Shown in pieces: positions 1-9,014 of a stretch of DNA of 64,000 nucleotides (positions are counted from its first letter, which is position 1; every line of letters begins with the position of its first letter). A model generated the notes under the pieces. It worked only from the letters and a program-made list of their open reading frames with translations. It was not told the DNA's origin and did no database searches. Origin of the DNA: Vibrio hibernica (GTDB lineage: Bacteria > Pseudomonadota > Gammaproteobacteria > Enterobacterales > Vibrionaceae); contig NZ_VHKO01000004.1 in the NCBI RefSeq assembly GCF_015223435.1, positions 1 through 64,000 of the forward strand, given 5' to 3'. Made by a program: the position numbers and the translations under genes.

Positions 1-41
1 CAAAATAACACCATCCAGATGTTGTGACATCAAAATTTTAA

Positions 42-449
42 TTACGCAACAAAGCCGTGGCAAGTCCTACTTATCTACAATCTGTGAATAAACTTGAAGA
101 ACCAAAAGATCTTGGGAAGATGAAAGTTATTGTTGTTGAACCTTTTACTACATGGGATCTTTATTGCAATTCTCAGTTATCAGAGGGTATCAATTACAAA
201 CCTGTTTCTCGTCGTATCTTAATCAATGATCTAAATGTTGCTAAGCAGTTTTCTATTAATGGCCTTGGAATCACATTAATCCCTCTAACAGAAGTCAAAG
301 ATGAGCTTAAATCAGGAAAATTGATCAGAGTTCTACCTAATTGGCATGGAGAAGATCGTGATGTTTATGCTATTTGGTACAGACGACAACTCCTCAGTAC
401 AAGGGCCTCAAGGCTCATAGATTACTTAAAAGACAATATCATCTTTTAA
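42..449 (+). pseudogene. LysR-type regulator, C-terminal remnant
   Basis: This is about 135 residues from the second half of a LysR-type effector-binding domain. The stretch KAVASPTYLQ is the usual motif that follows the hinge, and the tail ending in LIDYLKDN is a normal LysR C-terminus. No helix-turn-helix is present. The frame is closed immediately upstream by TAA at 39-41 and again at 6-8, and the other two frames give no clear LysR continuation in the roughly 40 bases available. I infer a broken gene with a stop or frameshift just upstream. The alternative is that a GTG at 57 starts a short effector-domain-only protein. The window edge prevents a decision. Confidence 0.6.
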
Positions 450-553
450 AACGTATCAAAAATTAATCGTTAAACAAAACTTTCTGAAAGCTTCAGCCAC
501 TCTTCAGTATTCATGTTGCGCCGCTCAAGAATCGTATTATGACAAGGCAGAAT

Positions 554-1363
554 TTACACATTTCGACATTTCAAAAAGTGCTGTGAAAATTCAACAAACC
601 CATCAGCTGCAACGCTTTGTGTGATATACGCTGGCTTATACTCTAACTGATCCAAATAAGGCTCAATATTGGCGACACCAACCGTGGTTTCAAGCCACTC
701 AAACATAGACTCATCATTTAATGAATCGCCAATATATAGAGCTTGTTGGGTATGTTGATAATCCTCTTTATGTTTTAAAAAAAGTTCACTACTCACTTTT
801 TTACTGTGATCGCCTAACCAGACATTAATATGGATAGAACTTAGTGTTGCTTTGGCCGGCTGACCATCAATGGATAATGAACGAATTTCAGTTAATAACT
901 CATCAATAATATGCTCATCCAGTCTTGGGCGATTTTGTGCGATATCAATAGCGACATCACAAAAACGAAATGGCTGATCTTGAGCAAAACATACATCAGG
1001 ATAACGCTCAACAATGAGGGTTAAATGCGCTAACAGTACACGTTGTTGTTCCTGCATTTGTTGCTGCTCTATCGAATAATAAGTTTCAAACCCCTTATTC
1101 GATTTTTTCATCCAAAATGCACCATTTTCCCCAATGACAGCAGAAAGAGGCCATAGCTTGACCATTTGGTCACACCAACCAGCACAGGCTCCTGTCACTG
1201 CAACAACTTTAATCCCAGCTTGCTGTAAATCACTTAAAGCTTGTAACGTTGCAGGAGGCAGCTTTCCATCCAATGTCAGCGTGTCATCAACATCGGTTAA
1301 GATATATTTAATCTTATTGATTTCTTGGCTCGTCAGCGCTTTTAATGGTTTTATATTTTCCAT
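554..1363 (-). CDS. HAD-superfamily (Cof/IIB-like) phosphatase
   Basis: A 269-residue cytoplasmic haloacid-dehalogenase hydrolase. Motif I is DVDDTLT (nucleophile Asp24, Asp26), a VTGA segment stands near motif II, and the metal-binding motif GDSLNDESMF begins near residue 212, with a cap domain in between as in type IIB sugar phosphatases. It is the last gene of the ugpBAEC transcription unit. The ATG at 1363 lies 1 nt after the ugpC stop, which suggests translational coupling; a TTG 9 nt further upstream is in frame but less likely. The position suggests dephosphorylation of a phosphorylated compound brought in by the transporter, such as a glycerol or sugar phosphate. The substrate is inference. 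Confidence 0.8.
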   Translation of the reverse strand: MENIKPLKALTSQEINKIKYILTDVDDTLTLDGKLPPATLQALSDLQQAGIKVVAVTGACAGWCDQMVKLWPLSAVIGENGAFWMKKSNKGFETYYSIEQQQMQEQQRVLLAHLTLIVERYPDVCFAQDQPFRFCDVAIDIAQNRPRLDEHIIDELLTEIRSLSIDGQPAKATLSSIHINVWLGDHSKKVSSELFLKHKEDYQHTQQALYIGDSLNDESMFEWLETTVGVANIEPYLDQLEYKPAYITQSVAADGFVEFSQHFLKCRNV

Positions 1364-1364
1364 A

Positions 1365-2471
1365 TTAACCAACTAACTTTGTATTCAATGACGTAACATT
1401 AAAAGGCTCAATACGCCTTTCTGTTTCTGAATCAAAAAAATGACAATTTTCCAGTTTCACATTAACGCCAAACGTATCCCCCATTTGAACTCGCTCATGG
1501 CCATCAACTCTCATCACTAAGAATTTCTCAGGTGCATCCATAACTTGACAATACAATAATAAATCCGCGCCAAGTGCTTCAATAATATCAACTTGCACAT
1601 GAAACCAAGGTGTTTCTTCATCAACAAATAAATGCTCAGGACGTAAACCAAATTTAATCTGTTCAAAATTGACATTATTACCTTGCAGGGTTTTACGCTC
1701 ACATCCTGCCAACATTAAATTACCACTTTCAATTGCACCATCAACAATATTCATCGCAGGTGAACCCATAAAAGTAGCCACGAAAGTCGATTCAGGACGA
1801 TCGTAGATCTCTAAAGGGGTTGCCACTTGTTCGATATCACCTTTATTTAACACAACTAATTTGTCCGCTAATGTCATCGCTTCTACTTGATCGTGTGTGA
1901 CATAAATTGACGTGGTTTTCATCGACTTTTGTAAACGCTTAATTTCGAGACGCATTTGAACTCTCAACTTGGCATCTAGGTTCGACAATGGCTCATCAAA
2001 TAAAAACACTTTAGGCTGGCGCACAATCGCACGCCCCATCGCGACTCGTTGTCTTTGTCCACCCGAGAGTTCTTTAGGTTTACGATCAAGCAGATGAGAT
2101 AGCTCTAACATTTCAGACGTTTTAGTTACTAATTCTTTAATTTGATCTTTTGGCATTTTTAGGTTTTTCAGACCATAAGCCATATTGTTATATACCGTCA
2201 TGTGAGGATATAGAGCATAATTTTGGAACACCATTGCAATATCTCTTTCACTCGGCTCCAATAAATTCACCACATTATCGTCAATACATAACTCACCAGA
2301 CGAGATTTCTTCAAGGCCCGCAATCATACGAAGTAACGTAGATTTACCACAGCCACTAGGGCCAACCAAGACCACGAACTCACCATCTTTAATAGACAGG
2401 TTAATATCCTCAATTGCTTGAAAACCATTTGGATAACATTTTTTGATATTAGAAAGCGTTAACGTTGACAT
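1365..2471 (-). CDS. ugpC: UgpC-type ABC transporter ATP-binding subunit
   Basis: A 368-residue ATPase of the carbohydrate-uptake-1 family (UgpC/MalK). Walker A is GPSGCGKST at residues 37-45, followed by the Q-loop in VFQNYALYPHMTV, the signature LSGGQRQR, Walker B with FLFDEP and the switch region YVTHDQVEAM. The C-terminal ~130 residues form the TOBE regulatory region typical of this family. It powers import through the UgpA/UgpE channel at the inner membrane. Its start abuts the ugpE stop (TAAATG, no gap). Family knowledge fits glycerol-3-phosphate and glycerophosphodiester uptake, which agrees with the nearby ugpQ. A paralogous sugar-specific ATPase cannot be excluded from the ATPase alone. 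Confidence 0.88.
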   Translation of the reverse strand: MSTLTLSNIKKCYPNGFQAIEDINLSIKDGEFVVLVGPSGCGKSTLLRMIAGLEEISSGELCIDDNVVNLLEPSERDIAMVFQNYALYPHMTVYNNMAYGLKNLKMPKDQIKELVTKTSEMLELSHLLDRKPKELSGGQRQRVAMGRAIVRQPKVFLFDEPLSNLDAKLRVQMRLEIKRLQKSMKTTSIYVTHDQVEAMTLADKLVVLNKGDIEQVATPLEIYDRPESTFVATFMGSPAMNIVDGAIESGNLMLAGCERKTLQGNNVNFEQIKFGLRPEHLFVDEETPWFHVQVDIIEALGADLLLYCQVMDAPEKFLVMRVDGHERVQMGDTFGVNVKLENCHFFDSETERRIEPFNVTSLNTKLVG

Positions 2472-3311
2472 TTATTTCTCCGAATCCACAAGGCCTTTAA
2501 CAAAAGCTTTTTGCATACTAACAACGACAATAACCGGGGGTAACATTGCGAGTAATGTAATCGCCATAATTTTATTCCATTCAATTGCCCCATCAGCAAC
2601 TGTCACCATTTGTTTAATTGCAACGACAATAGTGGTGTAACTGCTGTCGGTTGTAATAAGCAATGGCCATAAATATTGATTCCAACCATAGATAAAAGTA
2701 ATCACAAATAAAGCGGCAATATTGGTTCTCGATAAAGGTAATAGAATATCGAAAAAGAATTTAACTGGGCCGGCACCATCAACCCTAGCGGCTTCAACAA
2801 GCTCTACTGGTATCGTCATAAAAAACTGACGAAACAAAAAGGTCGCGGTGGCACTTGCAATCAAAGGAATAGTTAAACCGACATAAGAGTTCAACATATT
2901 CAGATCTGCAACAATCTTAAAAGTCGGCATGATCCTCACTTCAACTGGCAACATTAAAGTGAAGAAAATCAGCCAAAAGCCCAACATTCTTCCTGGGAAG
3001 CGAAAGAATACGACGGCATAAGCTGAAATGATCGAAATGGATAATTTACCTATGGTAATGACCAAAGCCATGATCAAAGAGTTCGTGAGCATGTCGATTA
3101 AACTGACTTTCCCCACTTGGTCTTCAAATAATAATTCTTTAAACACTGAAAATCCAAGGTCACCAAACCATAATGACGTCTCAGTAGAGAGTGTTTGGTT
3201 AGAATGTGTCGTGGCAACCAAAGCAAGCCAAACAGGAAGTGCTAAGACAATCACACCTAAGATCAAAATCCCATGGCAAAACAAATTAAATAACGGGCGT
3301 TTTTCAACCAT
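2472..3311 (-). CDS. ugpE: UgpE-type ABC transporter permease
   Basis: A 279-residue inner-membrane permease with about six transmembrane helices. The cytoplasmic coupling (EAA) loop reads VEAARVDGAGPVKFFFDILL and contacts the ATPase. The length matches E. coli UgpE (281 residues). Its ATG overlaps the ugpA stop by one base (TAATG), a coupling arrangement that suggests stoichiometric production with UgpA. It forms the heterodimeric channel with UgpA for the substrate delivered by UgpB. The next gene, ugpC, starts directly after its stop. Confidence 0.88.
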   Translation of the reverse strand: MVEKRPLFNLFCHGILILGVIVLALPVWLALVATTHSNQTLSTETSLWFGDLGFSVFKELLFEDQVGKVSLIDMLTNSLIMALVITIGKLSISIISAYAVVFFRFPGRMLGFWLIFFTLMLPVEVRIMPTFKIVADLNMLNSYVGLTIPLIASATATFLFRQFFMTIPVELVEAARVDGAGPVKFFFDILLPLSRTNIAALFVITFIYGWNQYLWPLLITTDSSYTTIVVAIKQMVTVADGAIEWNKIMAITLLAMLPPVIVVVSMQKAFVKGLVDSEK

Positions 3312-4189
3312 TAGTAAGCTACCTTTTTTTCAACAAACTTAAATTGGATGATGGTGAGCACACCCACTAACACCATTAAAATAACGGATTGAGCGGCAGA
3401 GGAGCCAAGATCTAATCCGACATAGCCATCTTTATACACTTTATAAACTAAGGTTGATGTGCTTTGACCTGGTCCGCCTTCGGTCATGGCATCGATCACC
3501 GCAAAGGTATCGAAAAATGCATAAGAAAAATTCACAACTAATAAGAAAAAACTTGTAGGTGAAATTAAAGGAAAACTGATCGTAAAAAAGCGCTTAATGG
3601 GACCGCTACCATCAATAGCAGCGGCTTCGTGCAATGATTTAGGCACCGACTGTAAAGCGGCTAAGAAGAACAAAAAGTTATAGCTAACCTGCTTCCAGGT
3701 CGCTGTGATGATAACCATCCACATAGCATCAGAGCTGTGAAGTTTTGGATTCCAATCAAAACCGAGCAATTGTAAACCATCGGCCACCATGCCAATACTT
3801 GGATCAAATAGAAACAGCCATAAATAACCGGCGACAACTGGAGCCACCGCATAAGGCCAAATAAGAAGTGTTCGATACGCTAATGCACCACGCACAATAT
3901 GCTCAGCCATTGCAGCTAGAATCAAAGCGCTCACCAAAGCTAAAATCGCTACAGCAAGACTAAATTGCATGGTAGTAAAAAACGATTCGCTATAAAGAGT
4001 ATCACCAAATAAGCGAGTGAAATTCTCTAAGCCCACAAACTCCATACTCAAACCAAAGGCATCTTCAAGCATGGTCGATTGATAGATCGCTTGACCCGCT
4101 GGCCAAATAAAAAAGACTAAAGTGATAATAAGTTGTGGCGCCATTAAAGCCATTGGCAACCATCGATTTTTGAATGTAACAGATGACAT
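3311..4189 (-). CDS. ugpA: UgpA-type ABC transporter permease
   Basis: A 292-residue inner-membrane permease of the MalF/UgpA type with about six transmembrane segments and the coupling loop HEAAAIDGSGPIKRFFTI. The N-terminal helix (residues ~12-32) is followed by the family-typical periplasmic segment. It is separated from ugpB by 138 bases that carry a strong hairpin (4292-4313), so it is probably made at a lower level than the binding protein. It pairs with UgpE, encoded immediately downstream. Confidence 0.88.
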   Translation of the reverse strand: MSSVTFKNRWLPMALMAPQLIITLVFFIWPAGQAIYQSTMLEDAFGLSMEFVGLENFTRLFGDTLYSESFFTTMQFSLAVAILALVSALILAAMAEHIVRGALAYRTLLIWPYAVAPVVAGYLWLFLFDPSIGMVADGLQLLGFDWNPKLHSSDAMWMVIITATWKQVSYNFLFFLAALQSVPKSLHEAAAIDGSGPIKRFFTISFPLISPTSFFLLVVNFSYAFFDTFAVIDAMTEGGPGQSTSTLVYKVYKDGYVGLDLGSSAAQSVILMVLVGVLTIIQFKFVEKKVAY

Positions 4190-4291
4190 AAGCCTTCCTA
4201 AGTTACCCTTCAGTGCTAGAAAATATCACGGAAAATTCGCAATATTGTTTGAACACTAGCCCGTCGGGTAAGCACTTAATCTACAACAAAA

Positions 4292-4313
4292 TAAGGAAGG
4301 CGAACCTTCCTTA
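4292..4313 (-). terminator. Hairpin between ugpB and ugpA, possible attenuator
   Basis: A perfect 9-bp inverted repeat (TAAGGAAGG / CCTTCCTTA) encloses a four-base loop that reads TTCG on the transcribed minus strand. It is followed on that strand by ATTTTGTTG. It lies 15 bases after the ugpB stop. Hairpins at this position commonly protect or partly terminate the binding-protein message so that UgpB exceeds the membrane subunits. The U-tract is weak, so partial termination or 3'-end stabilisation is more likely than full termination. Confidence 0.7.
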
Positions 4314-4327
4314 CATTAGATCAATAA

Positions 4328-5635
4328 CTATTTTTGACTACGCTCAAAGCGTCTTAACTGGTCGTTACCACGACGAACGGCATTATCAAGTGCTTGCTGT
4401 GCTGTTTGCTTACCAGACCATACTTTCTCAAGCTCTTCATTGATGATCGAACGACCTTGTAGGTAATTACCAAAACGAATACCTTTTGAATTCGCTGTTG
4501 GCGTTGCCGTTGTCATTTGAATGATCGCAGTATCCGTGCCTGGATTTTTCTCATAGTAGCCTTGAGACTTACTCAATTCATACGCTTCAGAAGTGATCGG
4601 TAAATACCCAGTGAACTGATGCCAATCTGCTTGAACTTCAGGACTTGATAGATAACTAAAGAATTCAGCTACCCCTTTATATTCTTCCTCTGTATGCCCT
4701 TTAAGCACCCATAAAGAACCACCACCAATAATACTATTGAGTGGTTGTTTAACTAGGTCGCTGTCATAAGGAAGTTGTGATACACCAAAAGGAATCCCTT
4801 TCATATTGGCTTTAACACCAGAAAGGCTGGCTGATGATCCCATCGTCATGGCACATTCTTGATTATAAAATAAAGGTAAACTATCGGATTGGCGGCCACC
4901 GTATTTGAATATGCCTTCTTTAGACCATTTGGCCATGCGTTCGATATGTTTTACAAAAGGTGCAGTATTAAATGTAAATTCAGTATCAAAACCACCAAAG
5001 CCATTATTTTTCGTTGCCATTGGAATATTATTTCTGGCACCAAAGTTTTCGATTTGCGTCCAAGATTGCCAAGTCGTTGTAAAGCCACATTTTAATCCTG
5101 ACGCTAATAACTTCTTAGAGACCACTTCCATCTCATCCCAAGTTTTTGGTGGCTCAGTCACACCCGCTTTTTTAAATAAGGCTTTGTTGTAATACAGAAC
5201 AGGCGTTGAGCTATTAAATGGCATTGAAATCATACGCCCTTGCTCATCGGTATAATATGCCGTGACACTAGAGAGATAATCTGAGGAATTAAATTTTTGT
5301 TTCGTATCGTCCATCAATTGATAAACAGGATAAATCGCTTTCTTCGCCCCCATCATGGTCGCCGTACCGACTTCAAATACTTGAACAATGGCAGGTTGTT
5401 GATTGGAACGAAATGCAGCTATAGCCCCAGTCATCGTTTCTGAATAAGAACCTTTAAACACCGGCTTAATTTCATACTCATCTTGCTTAGCATTAAACTT
5501 TGCCGCAATTTCATCAATCTTAGTATTATTCGCCCCGCCCATAGCGTGCCACCACTCAATTTCAGTTTTTGCTAGAGCTTGCCCACTTAGTAATAACGAC
5601 GCGGTAATCAGCCCCGCTAAAGATAACTTCTTCAT
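4328..5635 (-). CDS. ugpB: UgpB-type periplasmic substrate-binding protein
   Basis: A 435-residue extracellular solute-binding protein of the UgpB family (E. coli UgpB is 438). It has a clear signal peptide (MKKLSLAGL... with cleavage after GQALA, about residue 22). The mature start TEIEWWHAMGG and the later segments QVFEVGTATMM and GGGSLWV are characteristic of the glycerol-3-phosphate/glycerophosphodiester binding group. It acts in the periplasm and feeds UgpAE. As first gene of the minus-strand operon it is transcribed from the divergent region shared with ugpQ, which holds three copies of a TTCAAATGA-type motif. Substrate choice between glycerol-3-phosphate and glycerophosphodiesters is not settled by sequence. 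Confidence 0.88.
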   Translation of the reverse strand: MKKLSLAGLITASLLLSGQALAKTEIEWWHAMGGANNTKIDEIAAKFNAKQDEYEIKPVFKGSYSETMTGAIAAFRSNQQPAIVQVFEVGTATMMGAKKAIYPVYQLMDDTKQKFNSSDYLSSVTAYYTDEQGRMISMPFNSSTPVLYYNKALFKKAGVTEPPKTWDEMEVVSKKLLASGLKCGFTTTWQSWTQIENFGARNNIPMATKNNGFGGFDTEFTFNTAPFVKHIERMAKWSKEGIFKYGGRQSDSLPLFYNQECAMTMGSSASLSGVKANMKGIPFGVSQLPYDSDLVKQPLNSIIGGGSLWVLKGHTEEEYKGVAEFFSYLSSPEVQADWHQFTGYLPITSEAYELSKSQGYYEKNPGTDTAIIQMTTATPTANSKGIRFGNYLQGRSIINEELEKVWSGKQTAQQALDNAVRRGNDQLRRFERSQK

Positions 5636-5711
5636 CTATGCATCCCTCACTTGTATGGATAGTTAAACAACTCGTATGAACATTAAGTGAGAGTTATGAC
5701 AAAAATATTTC

Positions 5712-5779
5712 GTTCAAATGAACCTTACAATCCACTTTCTATTTTCATTTGATGACACAAGACTGTCATAGTCATTTGA
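5712..5779. promoter_or_regulatory. Three TTCAAATGA-type operator candidates, ugpB/ugpQ divergent promoter
   Basis: The divergent intergenic region has GTTCAAATGAAC (5712-5723, near-palindrome) and TCATTTGA at 5745-5752 and 5772-5779, the last two exactly 27 bp apart. The same core recurs at 6011-6026 inside ugpQ (AAGTTCAAATGAACTT), at 6542-6550 just before the DeoR-type gene, and at 7033-7041 inside that gene. DeoR/GlpR-type repressors bind repeated sites of this kind. I infer that the adjacent DeoR-family protein is the ligand and that it controls both ugp arms and itself. Confidence 0.5.
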
Positions 5780-5816
5780 GAATATGAACAAATCACATAA
5801 TTAAAAGGGACAATAT

Positions 5817-6536
5817 ATGCAGCTTACAGCACATCGTGGCGTATCTAGACTTGCACCAGAAAATACCATTGCGGCCTTCCAATTAGCCGTTGATTTTAAG
5901 GTTCCTTGGATCGAATTAGACGTACAGCTTTCAAGTGACCATACTCCAATAGTGATTCATGACTTTACCGTCAATCGTTGCACTAACGGTAGAGGTAAGG
6001 TCAAAAACTTAAGTTCAAATGAACTTAAAAAGTTAGATGCAGGAATTTGGTTTGGTGATCAATTTGAAAACGAAACGATTCCAACTTTAGAGCAAGTCTT
6101 AAACTTAGTTAAAGCGAATAACACATCACTTAATATTGAATTAAAAGTTGAAAATGACGCTGATGCGGCGCTTTTATGCGCACAAGTTGCAACCTTGATT
6201 GAAGTAAATCAAATTGATCAAGACTTATTGCTGTTTTCAAGCTTCAGTACATTAGCCTTACTTGAAATGAAGCAACGCTTGCCTACCATCCGACGTGGAC
6301 AACTTTGGCGTGACCTACCTAAAGATGCTTTAAGTGTGCTTAATCAGATTGATGCTTATAGCGTACATTGTGATTATCGTTTTATAGACAAACAAAACAT
6401 CGAATTTCTACATCACGAAAACTACCGTGTATTTTGTTACACCGTTAATTTCAGTGAACTTGCACAGCCCATGATCGCAGGCGGAATAGACAATATCATC
6501 ACTGACTGCCCACATGATCTCAACATTCAAAAATAA
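5817..6536 (+). CDS. ugpQ: Glycerophosphodiester phosphodiesterase
   Basis: A 239-residue cytoplasmic GDPD (TIM-barrel) enzyme that hydrolyses glycerophosphodiesters to glycerol-3-phosphate and an alcohol. The catalytic and metal-binding residues are visible: HRG at 6-8, Glu33 and Asp35 in IELDVQ, His48-Asp49 in VIHD, and the Glu in NIELKVE near residue 101. There is no signal peptide and the length matches cytosolic UgpQ (247 in E. coli) rather than the longer periplasmic GlpQ. It faces ugpB divergently, so imported diesters would be cleaved after uptake. The upstream AAAAGGGACAATAT supplies a reasonable ribosome-binding site. A DeoR-type gene follows 26 nt later, probably in the same transcript. 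Confidence 0.88.
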   Translation: MQLTAHRGVSRLAPENTIAAFQLAVDFKVPWIELDVQLSSDHTPIVIHDFTVNRCTNGRGKVKNLSSNELKKLDAGIWFGDQFENETIPTLEQVLNLVKANNTSLNIELKVENDADAALLCAQVATLIEVNQIDQDLLLFSSFSTLALLEMKQRLPTIRRGQLWRDLPKDALSVLNQIDAYSVHCDYRFIDKQNIEFLHHENYRVFCYTVNFSELAQPMIAGGIDNIITDCPHDLNIQK

Positions 6537-6562
6537 ACACCTTCAAATGAGAGTCTGCAGTT

Positions 6563-7312
6563 ATGGATGTAAAGTTAACGGAACGACAACATCAAATCGT
6601 GTCATTATTGAAACAACAAAATTACTGCTCTATCGAAAAACTTTCTCGTCAGTTTTCGATCACCACACAAACCGTACGTCGAGATATAAAGGAATTATGC
6701 GACTTAGGAGTAGCCCGACGACATCATGGTGGTGTCGGGCTTCCTGTTTCATTAGAAAATTCTAGCTTTCTCAATCGACAGGTTTCTTATGCAGAAGCCA
6801 AGCAAAAATTGGCCTCCCGTGTAGTCAATGATATACCCAATGGCGCGACAATTTTCCTTGGTATAGGTACCACTATGTCAGTGATCGCTGAACATTTAAA
6901 ACATCATAAAGAGTTACGGATCATCACGAATAACTTTGAAGCCGCTGCTATTTTATCTCAACATAAGCACCTTGAAACATGGATAACTGGAGGGAGATTA
7001 AGAACGAATGACCGGGATATTTTAGGGCAATGTTCAAATGAGTTTTTTAATCAGTTTTCTGCCGACATTGGCATACTAAGCTGTGCGGGAATAGGATCAT
7101 TAAAAGCACCTCAATCATTATCAAGCTCCCCTCCCGAAAATCTAACGCAAGGGTGGTGTTTAGAGCACGAGCCTCAAGAAGCACATGCCAGTCGGGCAAT
7201 TATAAATAATAGTAAACAAACCTGGTTAGTCGCCCATGCTCAAAAATGGAACATTGTTGCCAATACCAAGGTAGAAATGCTACAAAACTTCGACCGAGTG
7301 TTTAAAGAATAA
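6563..7312 (+). CDS. DeoR/GlpR-family transcriptional repressor
   Basis: A 249-residue DeoR-family regulator. The N-terminal winged helix (residues ~3-57) contains the family signature region SIEKLSRQFSITTQTVRRDI. The remainder is the DeoRC sensor domain, with the phosphate-binding GIGTTMSVIAEHL loop and an ISCAGI-like segment (ILSCAGIG) that binds a phosphorylated effector in this family. It is cotranscribed with ugpQ. It is probably the regulator of the ugp block, released by glycerol-3-phosphate or a sugar phosphate. A TTCAAATGA motif (6542-6550) sits 12 bases before its ATG, consistent with autoregulation. The effector and the operator assignment are inferred. Confidence 0.82.
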   Translation: MDVKLTERQHQIVSLLKQQNYCSIEKLSRQFSITTQTVRRDIKELCDLGVARRHHGGVGLPVSLENSSFLNRQVSYAEAKQKLASRVVNDIPNGATIFLGIGTTMSVIAEHLKHHKELRIITNNFEAAAILSQHKHLETWITGGRLRTNDRDILGQCSNEFFNQFSADIGILSCAGIGSLKAPQSLSSSPPENLTQGWCLEHEPQEAHASRAIINNSKQTWLVAHAQKWNIVANTKVEMLQNFDRVFKE

Positions 7313-7359
7313 TGCCAATATTAAAAAGAGCATATATAAAACAAAAAGAATGAACTTAG

Positions 7360-7946
7360 GTCATATATGAAACTAAAGCTCATCGCTATCCTGCTGGAAA
7401 ACGGGCTTCTGTCATTCCACCTAATAAATTGAATTGGCAATTTAACCCGAAAAAACTCAATCGTTATTGGTCAGGAGATATTACTTATATTCGGAGTGGG
7501 CAAGGCTGGCTATATCTAGCCGTTATCTTAGGCTGATGCTCTCGGTGAGTCATTAGCTGGGCTTTTTCTGATAAACCGAATAGTGAGCTAACGGCCAGAG
7601 TTCTACGTCTTGCGGTTCAAAAGCGGAAAATTAAAGGTAATGTCATTTTTCATTCAGATCAAGGTTACCAATATACTAGTGATTCTTTCCAAGAGTCACT
7701 AAAAGAAAATGGTATTAAAGGAAGTATGAGCCGTGCTGGAAATTGTTTAGATAATGCGGTTACAGAACGTTTTTTAGAAGTTTAAAATCTGAACGAGTTA
7801 ATTATCGACGTTATGACACTCGGCACCAAGCCATAAGTGACATTATTGATTATATCGAGCCGTTCTATAACCAAAAAAGAAAACATTTAAGATTGGAAAA
7901 TATATCGCCAGTGCAATATGAGCATAAATTACAAAAAACCGCCTAA
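7360..7946 (+). mobile_element. IS3-family transposase (orfB) remnant
   Basis: Translation across three defects gives a typical IS3-family integrase-core protein: KAHRYPAGKRAS, then WSGDITYI (first Asp), FHSDQGYQYTS (second Asp), NAVTERFF (Glu) and the C-terminal PFYNQKRKH block, ending at TAA 7944-7946. The reading frame is broken by TGA at 7534-7536, TGA at 7546-7548 and a one-base frameshift in the T-run near 7776. OrfA and the N-terminus of OrfB are absent, as is a recognisable left end. The element is dead and also appears to cut off the 3' end of the gene on its right. Confidence 0.85.
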
Positions 7947-9014
7947 AACAGTCTCCAATTTTAGTTGCCCCTTACAACTACCATCTTTACGATATGTGCA
8001 CTCTATTTCAGAGTCTTCACTCATACCTTTTCCAATAGACTTAAATCTTTCAAGAGTTTCATCTAACTTTGGAGAAAGTTCGTTAACCTTTCGCATTCCA
8101 AGACGAATACTTTCGATGATCGTAGACTTACCGCTACCACGAGAACCGATGATCGCATTATAGAAAGGACTGAACTCTAACTCTGCTGGCTGACCATCTT
8201 CAGATCTACAAATTCTAGTTTTTAGTTTTAGCTTTCTAAGTTGCAAACTTGGCTCTGAAGGAGGTAATGAATCAAGCAGAACACAGTTCTCATGATCGAG
8301 TAGTGCACTTTTTAATCCATCAAAGTTTAACTCTGACATTTTTAACCAACAAGTGCGTAAGCCTGCATTGTCTGGGTGATGGGCATCAGAGCCTCTCAGT
8401 TTAGGCAAACCTTCAATCAAACGCTTGTGGGTACCATCCGTGATATCGGAGAGATCAAAACGAATTTCTACACCACCTGGTTTTGCTTCGAAAGCATCTG
8501 TAAGTTCAGTTTGGTTAGTCACACTTAACACACCTTTAGCTGCATCAATATGCGCCAGGACACAAACCGCATTGGCATACTGTTTGATTGAGCTAACTAT
8601 ACTTGCAACTCCATTTCGAAGTACCAATTAATGATTAAGCTCTCTAGGAACAGGAGCATTTCCATTGCACTGTCCAATCAAACGCTCAATATCGGCGCCT
8701 GTACTTAGTTCATCAAAGATGGCTAAAACATGCACATTCCCTGTAGCCGTTAACTCTACACCAGGAAACAGTGTGAGTGGCCTAAAATCGTCTAAGTCTC
8801 CATGACCAGCTTCGACTTTCATCTGCGACAGTTCTGTTTTTAAGCTGTCAATTCGTGAGCCAGTGTTATGGTCACTGATGACTACAGCATCTACTCCCTA
8901 CCTCATGTAAGTAAACAACCAATCTCGATCGGAAAGCGCAGGATCTTGATAATCATTTGAAGCAGGAGTGTGATTATGGAAATCGAATTTATACCACTTG
9001 GAACCTACAGACAT
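7947..9014 (-). pseudogene. PHP-domain/AAA-like ATPase (TrlF-like), broken
   Basis: The minus strand from ATG 9014 reads MSVGSKWYKFDFHNHTPAS, a PHP-domain start with its HxH metal motif. It is followed by VVISDHNTG, PGVEL, LAHID and LRGSDAHH, all PHP metal-site motifs. After that comes a P-loop GSRGSGKST and the start of an SMC-like ATPase. Nonsense codons interrupt the single frame at 8898-8900 (TAG) and 8628-8630 (TAA). The ATPase lobe is cut off near 7947, where the IS3 remnant begins. Intact relatives are much longer; their function is poorly understood and they occur in accessory, often defence-rich, regions. This copy should be inactive. Confidence 0.7.

Noticed and set aside
467..553. 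Short minus-strand coding-like tail downstream of the HAD gene (reads ...MNTEEWLKLSESFV)
   Set aside because: It is in frame after the HAD stop but only about 14 residues follow an ATG, with no ribosome-binding site; too short to support as a gene.
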